DNA from: Sinotaia quadrata
Lineage: Eukaryota > Mollusca > Gastropoda > Architaenioglossa > Viviparidae
DNA length: 64,000 bases
NCBI GenBank assembly: GCA_028829895.1
Contig: CM054181.1
Coordinates: 48,356,759 to 48,420,758, forward strand
Direction of reading: 5' to 3'
In this document: positions 1 through 11,950 of the stretch, one piece after another
How positions within the stretch are numbered: the first letter of the stretch is position 1
Layout: each line of letters begins with the position of its first letter
Translations under genes and position numbers: made by a program
Notes under the pieces: model-generated
The model's database searches: none
Told to the model about the DNA's origin: nothing
Seen by the model: the letters and a program-made list of their open reading frames with translations, nothing else

Positions 1-147
1 CATAAGTCGCCCGCAGGCCTTTTCTAAGTCTTCACATTATTAATAATGTATAAAGGCAAACTAGAAGAGTGTATCAAACTGGTAGCCCTTCGTATGACTC
101 AGTACCCATGAAGTAGCTCTCAGTATCAAAAAGGTTGGTGACCCCTG
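1..147 (+). mobile_element. hAT (Charlie-like) non-autonomous transposon, right end
   Basis: The sequence ends AAAAAGGTTGGTGACCCCTG at 147, whose reverse complement CAGGGGTCACCAACCTTTTT is a typical hAT terminal inverted repeat. Subterminal text (ACTGGTAGCCCTTCG, GAAGTAGCTCTC) also resembles widespread non-autonomous hAT elements. The left end lies outside the window. The 8 bp after it, GCCTAGAG (148-155), is the expected target-duplication length. No coding capacity. Confidence 0.7.
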
Positions 148-311
148 GCCTAGAGTATATTTGTGTGTCTTAATGGCCTAGAGTATATCTGTGTATCGAC
201 TGTCCAAGAGTATATGTGCATATCGTATGACGTAGAGTATCATTGTGTATCTTAATAACCTAGTGTCTTTTTTGTATCTTAATTGCTTAGAGTGTCTGTG
301 TGTCTTATTGT
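148..311 (+). repeat. 28-bp minisatellite beside the hAT end
   Basis: About six diverged units of GCCTAGAGTATAT plus TGTGTATCTTAAT. The hAT element abuts its first unit. Confidence 0.8.
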
Positions 312-860
312 ACTCGAAAATCTTTGTGCTTTGTAAAATATTCTAGAGTATATGTGCGTGTTCTTTATGAACTACTTTGCCATTGTAAAGCTAGATTTAA
401 ATTACTCTCCTTCCTGGCACAAAATGTTTATCTTTCACCCACCGCCCCCGGAATATTAGACCCAATTTGCAAGTGTTCCATCAGTAAAAGGAATCCTTCG
501 TACACCAAACCAGATTGGTAGTTTCTGTTTCACATTTCATCATTTTAACCGACTGTCCTGTCACATCTTCCAAATCTTCGCTCTGCAAGAAGACCAAACT
601 TTAACAAAATGGTGTCAAAGTTTGTCTGATTGAAAGTTCTGTAAGCTTTGAATCCCTTTATGCCACGCCAAGACGCAATATTTATCTCCTCTTGTCCAAC
701 TCGTGCTATCGGCATTACGTCTCGTTAGTCCGCACCTACTCTTTATTAACCAGAGTGTCTGGGAAATCAAAGGTCGTTAGAAACGGAAATTGGAATCCTA
801 ATTAAGAATCCAAAAGTGAACAGAGCGCTATAAATCTGTTCATCGATGGACAGTGGATGT
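312..860. other. No feature recognised
   Basis: Unique AT-rich sequence with a 73-codon frame (300-521) that partly overlaps the minisatellite and has no recognisable content. Confidence 0.6.
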
Positions 861-927
861 CTCATAATCTCACATCAAAGCTTTCTAAATAATATACCAG
901 TCATGTGTGAGTATGTATGTGTGTGTG

Positions 928-979
<52 letters not shown>

Positions 980-1025
980 TCATAATCTCACATCAAAGCT
1001 TTCTAAATAATATACCAGTCATGTG
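861..1025 (+). repeat. 118-bp tandem duplication around a GT tract
   Basis: The 47-bp segment beginning CTCATAATCTCACATCAAAG occurs at 861-907 and again, identical, at 979-1025, separated by a (GT)n tract. The second copy leads into another GT tract. Confidence 0.93.
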
Positions 1026-1030
<5 letters not shown>

Positions 1031-1085
<55 letters not shown>

Positions 1086-1101
1086 GGTGTGGGTGTGTGT
1101 G

Positions 1102-1136
<35 letters not shown>

Positions 1137-1150
1137 GTTTGGGTGTTGTG

Positions 1151-1189
<39 letters not shown>

Positions 1190-1213
1190 GGTGTTGTGTT
1201 GTGTGTGTGTGCG
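1031..1213 (+). repeat. (GT)n microsatellite, interrupted
   Basis: GT tract with repeated interruptions of the form GTTTGGGTGTTGTGTTGT at about 1138 and 1186, so a larger 48-bp unit is amplifying inside it. Open in several frames on both strands; not coding. Confidence 0.95.
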
Positions 1214-2149
1214 GGGTCTGTATACGACTCTGTCATAGTTTTAATTATCGAAATTTTAATTTTTTAAATTCAATATCAATACTAATAACAGCCCATGGCC
1301 TAGCCTACACCTCATATCACTGATGATGAAATAATCTAATGGGGAAAATTATCAGCTTAACAAAATGACGAGCAGACTAGTTAACGTTGCATTCGGGTTT
1401 GCAAAATTATCTCCTCCTCTTGATTAACCTGATCTTCAGTCATCCAATACATGGCTAGCTCCATGCGATCCTAATTAGTGATCGTTCTGAGAAGTAATTA
1501 ATTATGATGCGGAGAAAGATGAAAGGAATTTAATGAAAAAAATAACAAGATGAAAATTACAAGTTACAGTGAGTTAGAAATGAACACACGTTAACACACA
1601 CTATAACACTCACTCTACTCCCGATGTAGCTTGTCAGTTAAGTGCACAAAGGTTCCGAGTCTTTTTCTTTTGACTCAACTGAATCATCGTCGAAGATAGC
1701 GATGTTGTAGTAGGATAGTGTCGTATCAAGTCGATTTTGAGCCAGCATTTTTCCGACGTCATGGTCCAGGGTTGTCTCCTTCTAGCTCCAGGCCACATTA
1801 CACCTAGACTAATTATCTGGGTCCCATACCCTCACTTAGACAGAAAAATACATTTGTAGTCTTTATCATCTGGTACTTAAATGCTTTGTGGCAACAGTGA
1901 GCGCTATATGCGGTCTTACAGTATCACTACTCCAAAAACAGTGATAACCTTTATATAGATTATGTATCATCATTACTTCAATTTAACAAGTGTTAGCATA
2001 TTATAATTAGCCCTTTTTAATGTCAAAATAATCTTTCATTATTATAGATTACAACATCATCAGTGTCGGTTGTCATACAAAGACAACATTCATATCAGCT
2101 TCTCAAATAATTAAATAAATCATCATTTCAACTTACAGTAATGGTCCCC
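1214..2149. other. No gene recognised
   Basis: Unique sequence. The part from about 1360 to 1830 has somewhat higher GC and could be an old LTR-type remnant, but I see no terminal repeats. Confidence 0.5.
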
Positions 2150-2284
2150 ATTCATTCGTTCATTCATTCGTTCATTCATTCGTTCGTTCGTTCGTTCGTT
2201 CGTGCATTCATTCATTTGTTCATTCATTCGTTTATTAATATATTCGTTTGTTCGTTCATTCATTTTTTTTTTTTTGGGGGGGGG
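2150..2284 (+). repeat. (TTCA/TTCG)n tract, then poly-T and poly-G
   Basis: Imperfect TTCATTCG-type tetranucleotides up to about 2262, followed by about 12 T and then about 10 G. The minus-strand 87-codon frame here is repeat translation. Confidence 0.9.
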
Positions 2285-3424
2285 AATTAAACAAAATAAA
2301 GTTGTATGATTAAGATATTGAATGAGTGGTATAGGTCTAGTAGGGGAGGGGGGTGAAAATGAAAGTACTCTCACCATAAACTTCACGACAAATTTTGTTC
2401 TCTTGTGCGTCGTCTTGTGTGTCGATATGTTCAGTGCATAATTTCATGCTTGTCTGCTAGTGAATGCATCATTTATGGTACCAATGGGATTGTACATCAA
2501 TGTTTATTGCTTGGGCTTCGTGTTCTGCAAAGTGAAATTAAATGCACATCAATAATTGTGTTTACCTCTAGAACAGTTAAAATAACATTACAAAGAAAAA
2601 TAAAGTAAGTGAAAACAATTTCTTTAAAAATAGAATAACCATATGCACATCTGCACATTTCGGAGTGGATCAGATATCGGAATTAATATCTTATCAACAT
2701 TCGTGATATTGTAATACTTAGAACATCGAGATTATTATTTTATCAGCATTCGCCATATTACAATACTTAGAACATTGTACTAAGAGAATATACAGCATAT
2801 AAAGCTATAAACGTTTGTATCTAATTTTTTTAAGTACATCTCACATTGTTATTTTTTTCATTTGTGTTATTATTTTGTGTATTATCATTATTATGCTGAC
2901 ATTTTAGGACAAGGTAAAAATATCAACAACAACAAAAATTTGTCTGAAGCTGCGCATTCATAGTAGATATATGGGCTCAATTTCCTTTTATATTTCTTGC
3001 TGTGTGAACACGATACATCGTTAGTGGCCGACAGAGCTTTGCAAAAGTTGTCCAATTAGTCTCATGATTACTTTCTGTCCACTCCACCGCACTTCACCCA
3101 CCAGTACCATAAAATCGACTCAAATATTTCTTGGAACTGATATAAAGTCAGTGATATGTTTTATTTTAATGTCCAGTAAAATCCCCTTAATCTGGCTCAC
3201 CCCTTGTCATAATTAACCACAAAGAAATACTTGAGAAAATAGTGAAATTGTAAAATATGTAGGTGAGGTTTAACAGATTAGCAAAGAATGACAATTAAAA
3301 TTGAAAAGCTACCCAGTGTTGCTGACATGAAACAGCAGATATAGAAAGAAAAACGTAGTGTGGTATGCACAAGCAGAAGTTATCTCTCTATTTTTGTCTT
3401 TATTTCACGCGTTTCTGTTTCATA
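2285..3424. other. No feature recognised
   Basis: AT-rich unique sequence; only short frames without recognisable content. Confidence 0.6.
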
Positions 3425-3895
3425 AATGTCAGGGGGTTCAGCAGTCTTATTGTATCTTCAGCTTCCAACTGCCTCAGCAGTCTTCCTGTGTCTCCAGCAG
3501 CCCTTCTGTGTCTTCAACAGTCTTAAAGTGTCTTCAGCAGTATTTCCGAATCTTCAGCAGTCTTAATGTGTCTTCAACAGTCTTACTATATCTTCAGTAG
3601 TTTTGCTGTCTTCAGCAGTCCTACTATATCTTCAGTAGTTTTGCTGTGTCTTCAACAGTCTTACTATATCTTCAGTAGTTTTGCTGTGTCTTCAGCAGTC
3701 CTACTATATCTTCAGTAGTTTTGCTGTGTCTTCAGCAGTCCTACTATATCTTCAGTAGTTTTGCTGTGTCTTCAGCAGTCCTACTATATCTTCAGTAGTT
3801 TTGCTGTGTCTTCAGCAGTCCTACTATATCTTCAGTAGTTTTGCTGTGTCTTCAGCAGTCCTACTATGCCCTTCAGAATTCGGTATCTTCAGCAG
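3425..3895 (+). repeat. 20-bp minisatellite organised as a 40-bp higher-order unit
   Basis: The right part is a regular 40-bp unit made of two related halves, CTTCAGCAGTCCTACTATAT and CTTCAGTAGTTTTGCTGTGT. The left part (3425-3600) has looser 20-bp units only. Confidence 0.92.
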
Positions 3896-6736
3896 TCCTA
3901 ATCTATGACACAGTAATTTTAGCACAGTGTCTTTTGTAGTGTGTCAGAGTTGGAAGATTTATTGGTATTCAGATCGGTCTCCTCAGCCAAGAAATCAGTC
4001 CATGCAGGCTTGATATGGGAAATCAGAAAATTAATAACACAGGAAGGGAGAAAATGAATATTATATTAAGGCAGAAAATTAATTGTACAGGAGGTTAGAA
4101 CATTAATACTAGGTGGGATAAATAATGTAGGAGGGTAAAAATGAATGCCAGCACGTATACGGTACGCGACCTACGTCACTGTTTGAAAGTGTTGGTTTCA
4201 TGGAGTGCCTTTAGGTTTCTTTCTGTTTATGTTCATGTTATGTTCAGTGCAAATTTCACTTAAATCTCTGCGTCATTAAATGAAGACATCGGAACGTCAT
4301 AACTTTTGCATCAACATATATAATGTAATTCATGGGGTTATCATTTTCAAACTGATGACGTAAATACGATGATACCATTAATATACCCCTGGAAAAAATG
4401 TTGACGTAAAAAATGGTAAATTGATTGATGACATAAAAATCTCTAAGACAAACTCGCTGCTGTGGCGTTTGCGATTGCATAAAATACAATTTTCTCTCCT
4501 GAATGAATCGTTCCACTGACCCTCTCCCCCTTCGCTTAAGCCGTAGAAAGGGTGTCTGGCGACTTCGAAAAACTTATTTAAGCGGTACGTTAGAGATGCA
4601 CACACTGTTTTCGTGTGTATTTTATTCACTTACCCGGAACCGGTTCTGAATTACTTCCCCGGAAGCCAGAGTCCCTCAAGACGGCGCTGGCATCTCTTTC
4701 AGAGAATCAATGGCTTTCATTTGGAGGCGAACACTGTGTGCAACTAGAGAATTAGCCTCTGGAACATGTCCCAATTAATTAATCATTGCAATATATTTAA
4801 TACTGCATCCATTGGTTTGCAGGGTTTCTTTGTTATCCTTTTATACCTGTAGTTCGTTCTTTGGTTTGGAACTGAGGTGGAAAACTTCTTCGTGATTTGG
4901 TTGTCATGGAGAGACTCCTATAGACTAGGTATTCCGTGTGTGTGTGGAGCAGAGGTCGTAGCCAGAGAATGGTGGTGTACCGCACGCTACTAGCGCTTAG
5001 CCAAATGGTGTCTTGTGTATCCAAAGTTATGTCCCCCAGTTTGTGCTATCTCTGGGAAGTGTGACATTTCAGAAAACATTTAGGATTTATTTTTGAAATT
5101 GATGTATATATTTTTTCTCTTTTTATAAATCTTTTATTTAATTTTTATTCACTTTATCGTCTTCATTATTTTTTTGGTAAAATTCTTCTCGTAATGTACG
5201 TATTGTCTTTCTTATTGTTATATTTTAACAGGTGACCACTCCACTTCGGGACTCAAACGAGTCGCTGGACTGGTGCATCACCCTGAGTTGTGTTGTTCTA
5301 GATTTTAAATAATTTACGGGCGACCGACACACCCGTGCTAATATTAAACAATGTCAATCTTCCTCATCCTAGATGAATTTGTCAGCTGCTCATTCTCAAT
5401 TAAAAAATAATGTGCCTAGGAACACCCTTTGTGTGACTACAGCCTTTTAAAAAGCATCATCGTTCGTGCAGATAATATTCTGCAAATTATAATTATACTG
5501 TGCACATTTATTTAATCTCTTCAACTAAAAGAGTGAACTTTTATTATATAACTTTCTAGTATTATTTATATACACTCTACATGTCTCTGTCCCCAGCTGT
5601 GAGACTGATTAACCTTTGTGTTCAGTAGTCAGTGTATCCAGTCCTTCCTTGTGTTACATACTGAGTGTCAAGAACTCATTCATCAGACTTTTCCTTTTAT
5701 TTTATCAGCTAATTGCACCTGTCTGATTGTGACTGGGGTAAGCATTTATCCGTTTATTTCTCTCTGGTGTGTGGCCAAGCACAATGTGTACGCGCCGAAA
5801 CTGCAAGTGCACGTGGAACGAGTTTGACACACGACACCAACATCTATAGTTGCATTCAACCACTGATACATTGCAGATCCATCCCACTAATTTTGCTGTG
5901 TGAGCCAAGGACGTGAGCAAGGGACAAACGCACTCAATGCACTCACCTAATTGTCATTGTCTGGACACGGATGACTGCCGTGCAGTAATGCATTTCACTG
6001 ATGATTGCTGTCTGGAAGCAGATGTGAGTGTCAAGGTCAAATAGACTCCAATAACTGTCATTGTTTGCGCCACGGATTTCCTGCAGGGTGGTCGCTTCCA
6101 GTCAATTTTATGAATAGCGTGCATATCATAACGGATGCTGTTCTATGTGTTTTGTGCCTTGATTACGTGTCGTAAACTGTCAGTAGAAAACGCACCCATC
6201 CAAAAAACGATTTGAAGTTTGCGTTCATGCAACACCAAAGCTTTTCCGTGCTCAGTTGTTGTATTTTTATAACTTCGTTTGTTTTAACTGAGACGATCCA
6301 ACCCTTTGCACACCAGTCAGAAACGGGAGCAAAGGGAGACCAGTGTTGCTAATTCATCTTCGCCAAAAGCCTTGTGCTTGCTTTGGTTTTCAAATCCGAT
6401 TATAATAACATTACCAGTGCGGGGATGAAACTCCTACAGTCGTTAATAATAAGAAAACTCTTCAGTTGAATGCAAAATAATAAGATCACTATGTATTGTT
6501 TTGCTGATGTTATTTATCCTTTACTCTATTTCTGTATTGTTTTGCTGACATTCATTTTCATCCTAAAGAGTCATGATATGAAGTAGATGGATCGAATATA
6601 AGCGGAGAAAATATCTGTTACGAATATTTTGAACAACTGTTAATCTTGTTTCAGCTTTTCATCATATAAACAAATTCCTTTTGGATTATACGAACAACAA
6701 TTTTTGCATTTTCTCTTTTTTATCAAATACGTTTGT
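3896..6736. other. Long stretch with no gene recognised
   Basis: Several 60-86 codon frames on both strands, none with recognisable content or splice context. Confidence 0.6.
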
Positions 6737-6748
6737 CTGTCTATCTAT

Positions 6749-6827
<79 letters not shown>

Positions 6828-6844
6828 CTATCTATCTACATATC
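6737..6844 (+). repeat. (TATC)n microsatellite, left flank of family A copy 1
   Basis: About 100 bp of TATC with minor variants, ending directly at the TGTGAC terminus of the inserted element. Confidence 0.95.
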
Positions 6845-7970
6845 TGTGACAAAATAAATTTGCCTCTCTATTTTTAAATTTGTTATATAAATTGCTAAAT
6901 TGTCAGAATAACCCAACCTTGGACACTCCTTATAGTGTTATCTTTGAAAGTATCTGAGTTGAAGTAAACAGTTCCAGGCAAAAACATTCTAAATTGCAGA
7001 CGTAATGCAAACTGAGTGAGTAGTTTTCTAGTATCCAATGATCATAATTTACGAGACTAACAAATGGGCTGCGATTAAGTTCTTTTGCTCTAGAACATTC
7101 TGCTCTCTAATCACTTTTGCATTTGGTGTGGAAGAGGAAAGTGCAGCTTTGAAAGGCAATCCTTAGTTTGAGGGTAAGTTAAAACTGACTGAATGAGAGA
7201 GAATTGAGTTAGGAATGTTTCATGCATTTTCGCAATTGACATGTTATACTTGCGTTTAAGTAGAGATGTACTGTGTGAGTTGACTTTTATTTCTACAAAT
7301 GTTTGAACAAAGCTGCACACATGTAGTATTTTAACACTTTGTTTGATAGGCTGTGTTTATTTTACCATGTGTGTGTATCGGGCTAATAAATACTTGCTGT
7401 AGGTGACTGTCAGTTGAGAATGGAGTTATATTGTGATAAATGGGAAACTTAGGTTTGCTTCTTGATTGTATTTTGCAATGAACAAGTGGCCTTTTGACTT
7501 TGAGTTTGAGTTTCAAGGTTCGAGTTCCCAGTTACCCTTAAGGTGTTCAACAATCATAAGCCTGTACAACTGGGAAGGCATGGGAACATCTGTTGTGGTG
7601 TGTGTAAGCATGAGGAAGTATGATATAAACCTTTATATATGCTGGACACATTGGGAGAATTCTAGTATATTGAAGTTGCTAGAATTACTGTAATCACGGT
7701 GTTGTGTTTAAAGGAATGGATGTGGTGAGGAGAGCACTCAAGTTCATCGAGAATAGAACAGAGTGTCAGTGGTTTCCATGCATGTGGCGAGAGAAATGTG
7801 TTAATGGACATTGTAACATTGTGACATTGTTGCAAAGGCCAGTGAAGACTGTCGAAGCAATGCTTAATCCAGGTCATGTAAAAAATTACAATAACTTACC
7901 TCTAATATTATTCACTGATAGGACTTAACTGCAATTTATATCGACTCTATTGTGAACTGTAATTATATTT

Positions 7971-8040
<70 letters not shown>

Positions 8041-8447
8041 AAAAAGTATCCAAAAGTGAGTTCGTGGAATATTGATGTCAAGTAATATATTTCATTGCAA
8101 TTGTCATATGTATGTTTGATTGTTGATTGAATAAATGTATTGACCTTCTTATGCATATTGATAATCTTATGTTGGAGAAGAATGTGGGTGGATGGGGGTT
8201 CGCTAAATATAGATTAAAAGTCGGATTTCTCTTCTCCTTTAGTAAGTAAAGGTTATGTAAATGTAAACATTGTTAATGTTTGTGGAAGAGAGAAAACATT
8301 TACAACGCCCGCATGTCTGCCAAGTGATAGACGAGTGTTGTCTGTTGGAGAATCATTAATAAAATAAATTAAGATTATCATCACTTTAATTAGTTATGAA
8401 AGATTAATTAATAATAATAACTTTCATTAAGTGGTGCAACCATCACA
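6845..8447 (+). mobile_element. Family A interspersed repeat, copy 1 (solo-LTR-like)
   Basis: Starts TGTGACAAA at 6845 and ends ATCACA at 8447. The same start, interior blocks and end recur at 62030-63429. The TG...CA ends with short inverted termini, an AATAAA near the right end and no open frame suggest a solo LTR; a non-autonomous DNA transposon with short terminal repeats is the alternative. Shared blocks include TTCGTGGAATATTGATGTCA at 8061 and CTAAATATAGATTAA. The 5 bp flanks are ATATC and CTATC, compatible with a 5-bp target duplication but uninformative inside (TATC)n. The copy contains an expanded (TA)n(GA)n tract at about 7968-8037. Confidence 0.75.
7968..8037 (+). repeat. (TA)n(GA)n tract inside family A copy 1
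   Basis: About 24 bp of TA followed by about 45 bp of GA. The matching position in copy 2 (about 62945-62975) has only TATATAAATG and AGAGAGAG. Confidence 0.9.
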
Positions 8448-8467
8448 CTATCTACCTATCTATCTAC

Positions 8468-8498
<31 letters not shown>

Positions 8499-8499
8499 C

Positions 8500-8547
<48 letters not shown>

Positions 8548-8556
8548 TGTGTCTTT
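8448..8556 (+). repeat. (TATC)n microsatellite, right flank of family A copy 1
   Basis: Continuation of the same repeat as 6737-6844, with CTAC variants. Confidence 0.95.
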
Positions 8557-9595
8557 ATGTCTGTCTATCTGTAGCACCCGAAATGTAATTGGCATAAGTG
8601 ATAAATACTTATTATAATTTTCTTAAATTTATTTAACATTTTAAATTCTATACTCTCTTTTGGAGATCTTTCTTGACGCAAAATAACCGTTAGAGTATTG
8701 ATCAAAGGTTGAGTGTTCCAGTCTAATGGCATCTAGACAATTGTCTAACCATATTATTTAGCAGGCCACCTGATGTGCGCCTTAGTCACGCACGAGCGGA
8801 CACTAATCTCCTGCAGCCATGTCGCTCAGTTTTTGTAAACAGAAGTAAATTCTCATAAATAAATTACTCTTAAGAACACAGGCCAGTGCTAACTAACATT
8901 GTTATGAGAATTCCTAAGACCGTTAATATGAAAGGTTATCCTTTTAAAAGAACAGATGTTTCCCCACTTAAAATCTAAAATGAGAGAAACATGTCTTGAT
9001 GGCCTTTTCATCTACCAGTCAAGCCAATTAGCATATGAAAGTATACAAACCAGTCTAAATTTGTGAATGGAAATTGTTTGAGAAATACATGTCCTGAATG
9101 TGTGGTTAAAGGTACATTTGGATATGTTAATATTATTAATATGTATGTTAATAGTTAATATTTTTAAAGAACTAAACTTTTCTTAAGGATCTTATTGTAA
9201 TTAAAAATTTATTGAGAAGGTGTATAATTGCATTTTCCATTTGTCAGGAAACCCTTTAGCCCTGTACATTTGGAAAGAGAAACTTCCCTTAATAGTATTG
9301 TATATTTAGCATGTATAGATGTTTCCATTTTTGATACATGTGAAAGATTTTAAGTATATTCTTTTCTCATTTTTAAAAGTAATCTAGCAATTATATATAT
9401 ATTCGCCTATTTGTTGTGGCTGGAAAAAAAGTATTAGTTTAGATATGTGGGTGGATGTCTGAGAGAGAGATGAAAGGGTGAGAAACCGAATTATTTCTTA
9501 TAAATGGACTGACACCTTTGTAAATTATTCTTGAAAGTTGTTTCAAGCCACGTCTCATCCAGCCAGTCATTTGTGTATCAGCCCTGCAACTGGAG
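8557..9595. other. No feature recognised
   Basis: AT-rich unique sequence without frames worth reporting. Confidence 0.6.
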
Positions 9596-9692
9596 TCATT
9601 CTGTGACTTCATTCTGTGACTTCATTCTGTGACTTCATTCTGTGACTTCATTCTGTGACTTCATTCTGTGACTTCATTCTGTGACTTCATTC
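9596..9692 (+). repeat. 13-bp minisatellite
   Basis: Seven near-perfect units of TCATTCTGTGACT. Confidence 0.95.
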
Positions 9693-10101
9693 CAGGCTGG
9701 TCTATGATAACGATCTTCAGTCAGAACATACCGACCTAATTTTCAGCTATCTCAACTTAAATTAACTGTCACATATTCATCTGGTGTACTTCCATAGATT
9801 GCAACATACATTCTGTATTTTGTCAGTTGTGTTATGAAAAGAACTTCCTTAAATACTTGAAATAAATATAACATTTTGCTGCCAGCCAAGAGATAGTAGT
9901 TTCTGATGAAACACTTTAGTCAACTTTAAAATGCATCAGTACATAGAGAGCTGCTTGACCTATGATACTTCTGACATGTCAAATGAGATAACTATGCAAC
10001 TTGCATCATATGATTGTCTTCTCAATCTATAACCTTTCTGTGTGTCTCCTATGATTTATTACTCTTATTCATAGTCATAAAGATACAGAAGTTCAATTTA
10101 A
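9693..10101. other. No feature recognised
   Basis: Unique AT-rich sequence. Confidence 0.6.
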
Positions 10102-10213
10102 CATACCACGTAAACATTTGAAATCCTTGAACAGTAGAGACTCTGGAGACTGTATAGCATACCACGTAAAATTTTGAAATCCGTGAACTGTAGAGACTCT
10201 GGAGACTGTATAG
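10102..10213 (+). repeat. 56-bp tandem duplication
   Basis: Two copies beginning CATACCACGTAAA at 10102 and 10158, each ending GGAGACTGTATAGC, with a few substitutions. Confidence 0.92.
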
Positions 10214-11334
10214 CGAACTAGATATTGTCGTAAACATTTCCAGAAATTATAAACCAGTCAAAATTAACTAAACAGTTTTAGTAGCAGATCTTTATTTGAA
10301 TCTAAACTTTTGTTGAAGAGACTATTTCCTTTTTTATGTTGCCTTCCTTGTGATTACTATATCTTGCTTGTGTATATAACTTACTTTTTTATTCATCACA
10401 TTGAATAAATGTGTTATTGTTAAATTACACTACTCCCACTTCTGTGTTTAGATAAATAAGGCGATATGCATGCTTAGGGGGTGGGGCTAAATTTAATTTG
10501 TAATAAGTCAGAAAATAGCATATCTTAGGAAGTGTCCATGTAAGGTGAAGGATAGTGTGTGAGGGCCAGAATTCCTATACATTTCTAGAAGTGTTCGTAC
10601 TTTAGCAAGGGTTTTAGGAGTTCTAAAATCAGTAACATTCAGAGGCTGATAGAATAAGTAGATAATGGATACATCTCGGAGGTTTGACCGAGTTTTCTTC
10701 TCTGCAATCTTACAAACACCCATTATGGGTGGAATTCGATAGAATGGCGGGTTGGAAAACTAATCGTTTGCACCACCCACACTATCTATCTATCTATCTA
10801 TGAGCAGATTGACAGATTATTTTGTTATCATGATATTTATATCCAGTGATATGCTTGAAAAGTTGGTGAATCAAGCGTCCAAAGATAAATTATTTTAGCA
10901 TCTTTATGTTTTAAGTCAACATAAAGATGCAGAAACATGTTACTTAAATTGATTTCAGATAAGTATATTTAAACATTAAGTTGATGCATGAAATGGTCAA
11001 AGAAAACAGACTTCAGATTTATGTATTCTGCACACATATAATATTATTTTTAGGTACATGCTTAGATTATCTTAGCGAGCATTACACTATAATAGGCTTC
11101 AAATACGTGTTATAAGACTTCGGGTTGATGCATGAAATGTAGAATAATAATAGAGTTCAAATTATACATTAAGACATAAGGTTGAAGCCACAACATAAAA
11201 ATAGACTTCAGAATTTTGTAGTGAGATATCAGGTTGATGATGAGTGATGATAAAAGATATCACACTTAAGTATTAATGTATCAAATGATTATGAATAGCG
11301 ATTAAAGATTTCTAATGTATGAATTAGCATATGT
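10214..11334. other. No gene recognised; short (TATC)4
   Basis: Unique AT-rich sequence with a (TATC)4 at about 10784-10801. Confidence 0.6.
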
Positions 11335-11744
11335 CACTGCTGTACCAAATAGTTAATGATATAAAACATCTACAAGTGCCGGTGAAGAGTATGGACCACT
11401 GGTTAAATATACATATCTGCATCTTTACACTGATATGCTGGTAATACCGCCAATTTGACTCACGGCCCCACTCAGTTATTTAAACTTAGAAATAGATTTC
11501 ATACAATTGATACATAAATAGATATATAGAAGGACAGAACAAGATGTAATTAATAATCGACTATTGCTACAATTGATGATGACAACAAAGAAGATACGTT
11601 ACACTAACAGATAAGCGAGACTGAACAATTAATAAAAAGAATAATGAAAAGAAATGTTTAACAATATTTAAAATGAATAAGCAAACAAATCTGTCCTAGT
11701 TTCTAATCATAAACACGAATAGTCTGATCAAGTTCAAGCCGCAG
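11335..11744 (+). mobile_element. Family B interspersed repeat, copy 1
   Basis: Shares with 15226-15600 the blocks ACATCTACAAGTGCCG, AGAGTATGG..CACTGGTTA, TATATCTGCA, GCCCCCACTCA-type text and ACAAGA.GTAAT, in the same order and strand. No open frame. Boundaries are approximate; a retroelement LTR remnant is the likeliest class. Confidence 0.65.
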
Positions 11745-11950
11745 TGTAGTCACTGTTCACAGTCAGAACTGTAGCCACTGTTCACAGTCAGAACTGTAGT
11801 CACTGTTCACAGTCAGAACTGTAGTCACTGTTCACAGTCAGAACTGTAGTCACTGTTCACAGTCAGAACTGTAGCCACTGTTCACAGTCAGAACTGGAGC
11901 CACTGTTCACAGTCAGAACTGGAGTCACTGTTCACAGTCAGAACTGGAGT
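11745..11950 (+). repeat. 25-bp minisatellite
   Basis: About eight copies of TGTAGTCACTGTTCACAGTC plus AGAAC, with TGTAGCC and TGGAGTC variants. It starts at the right edge of family B copy 1. Confidence 0.95.
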
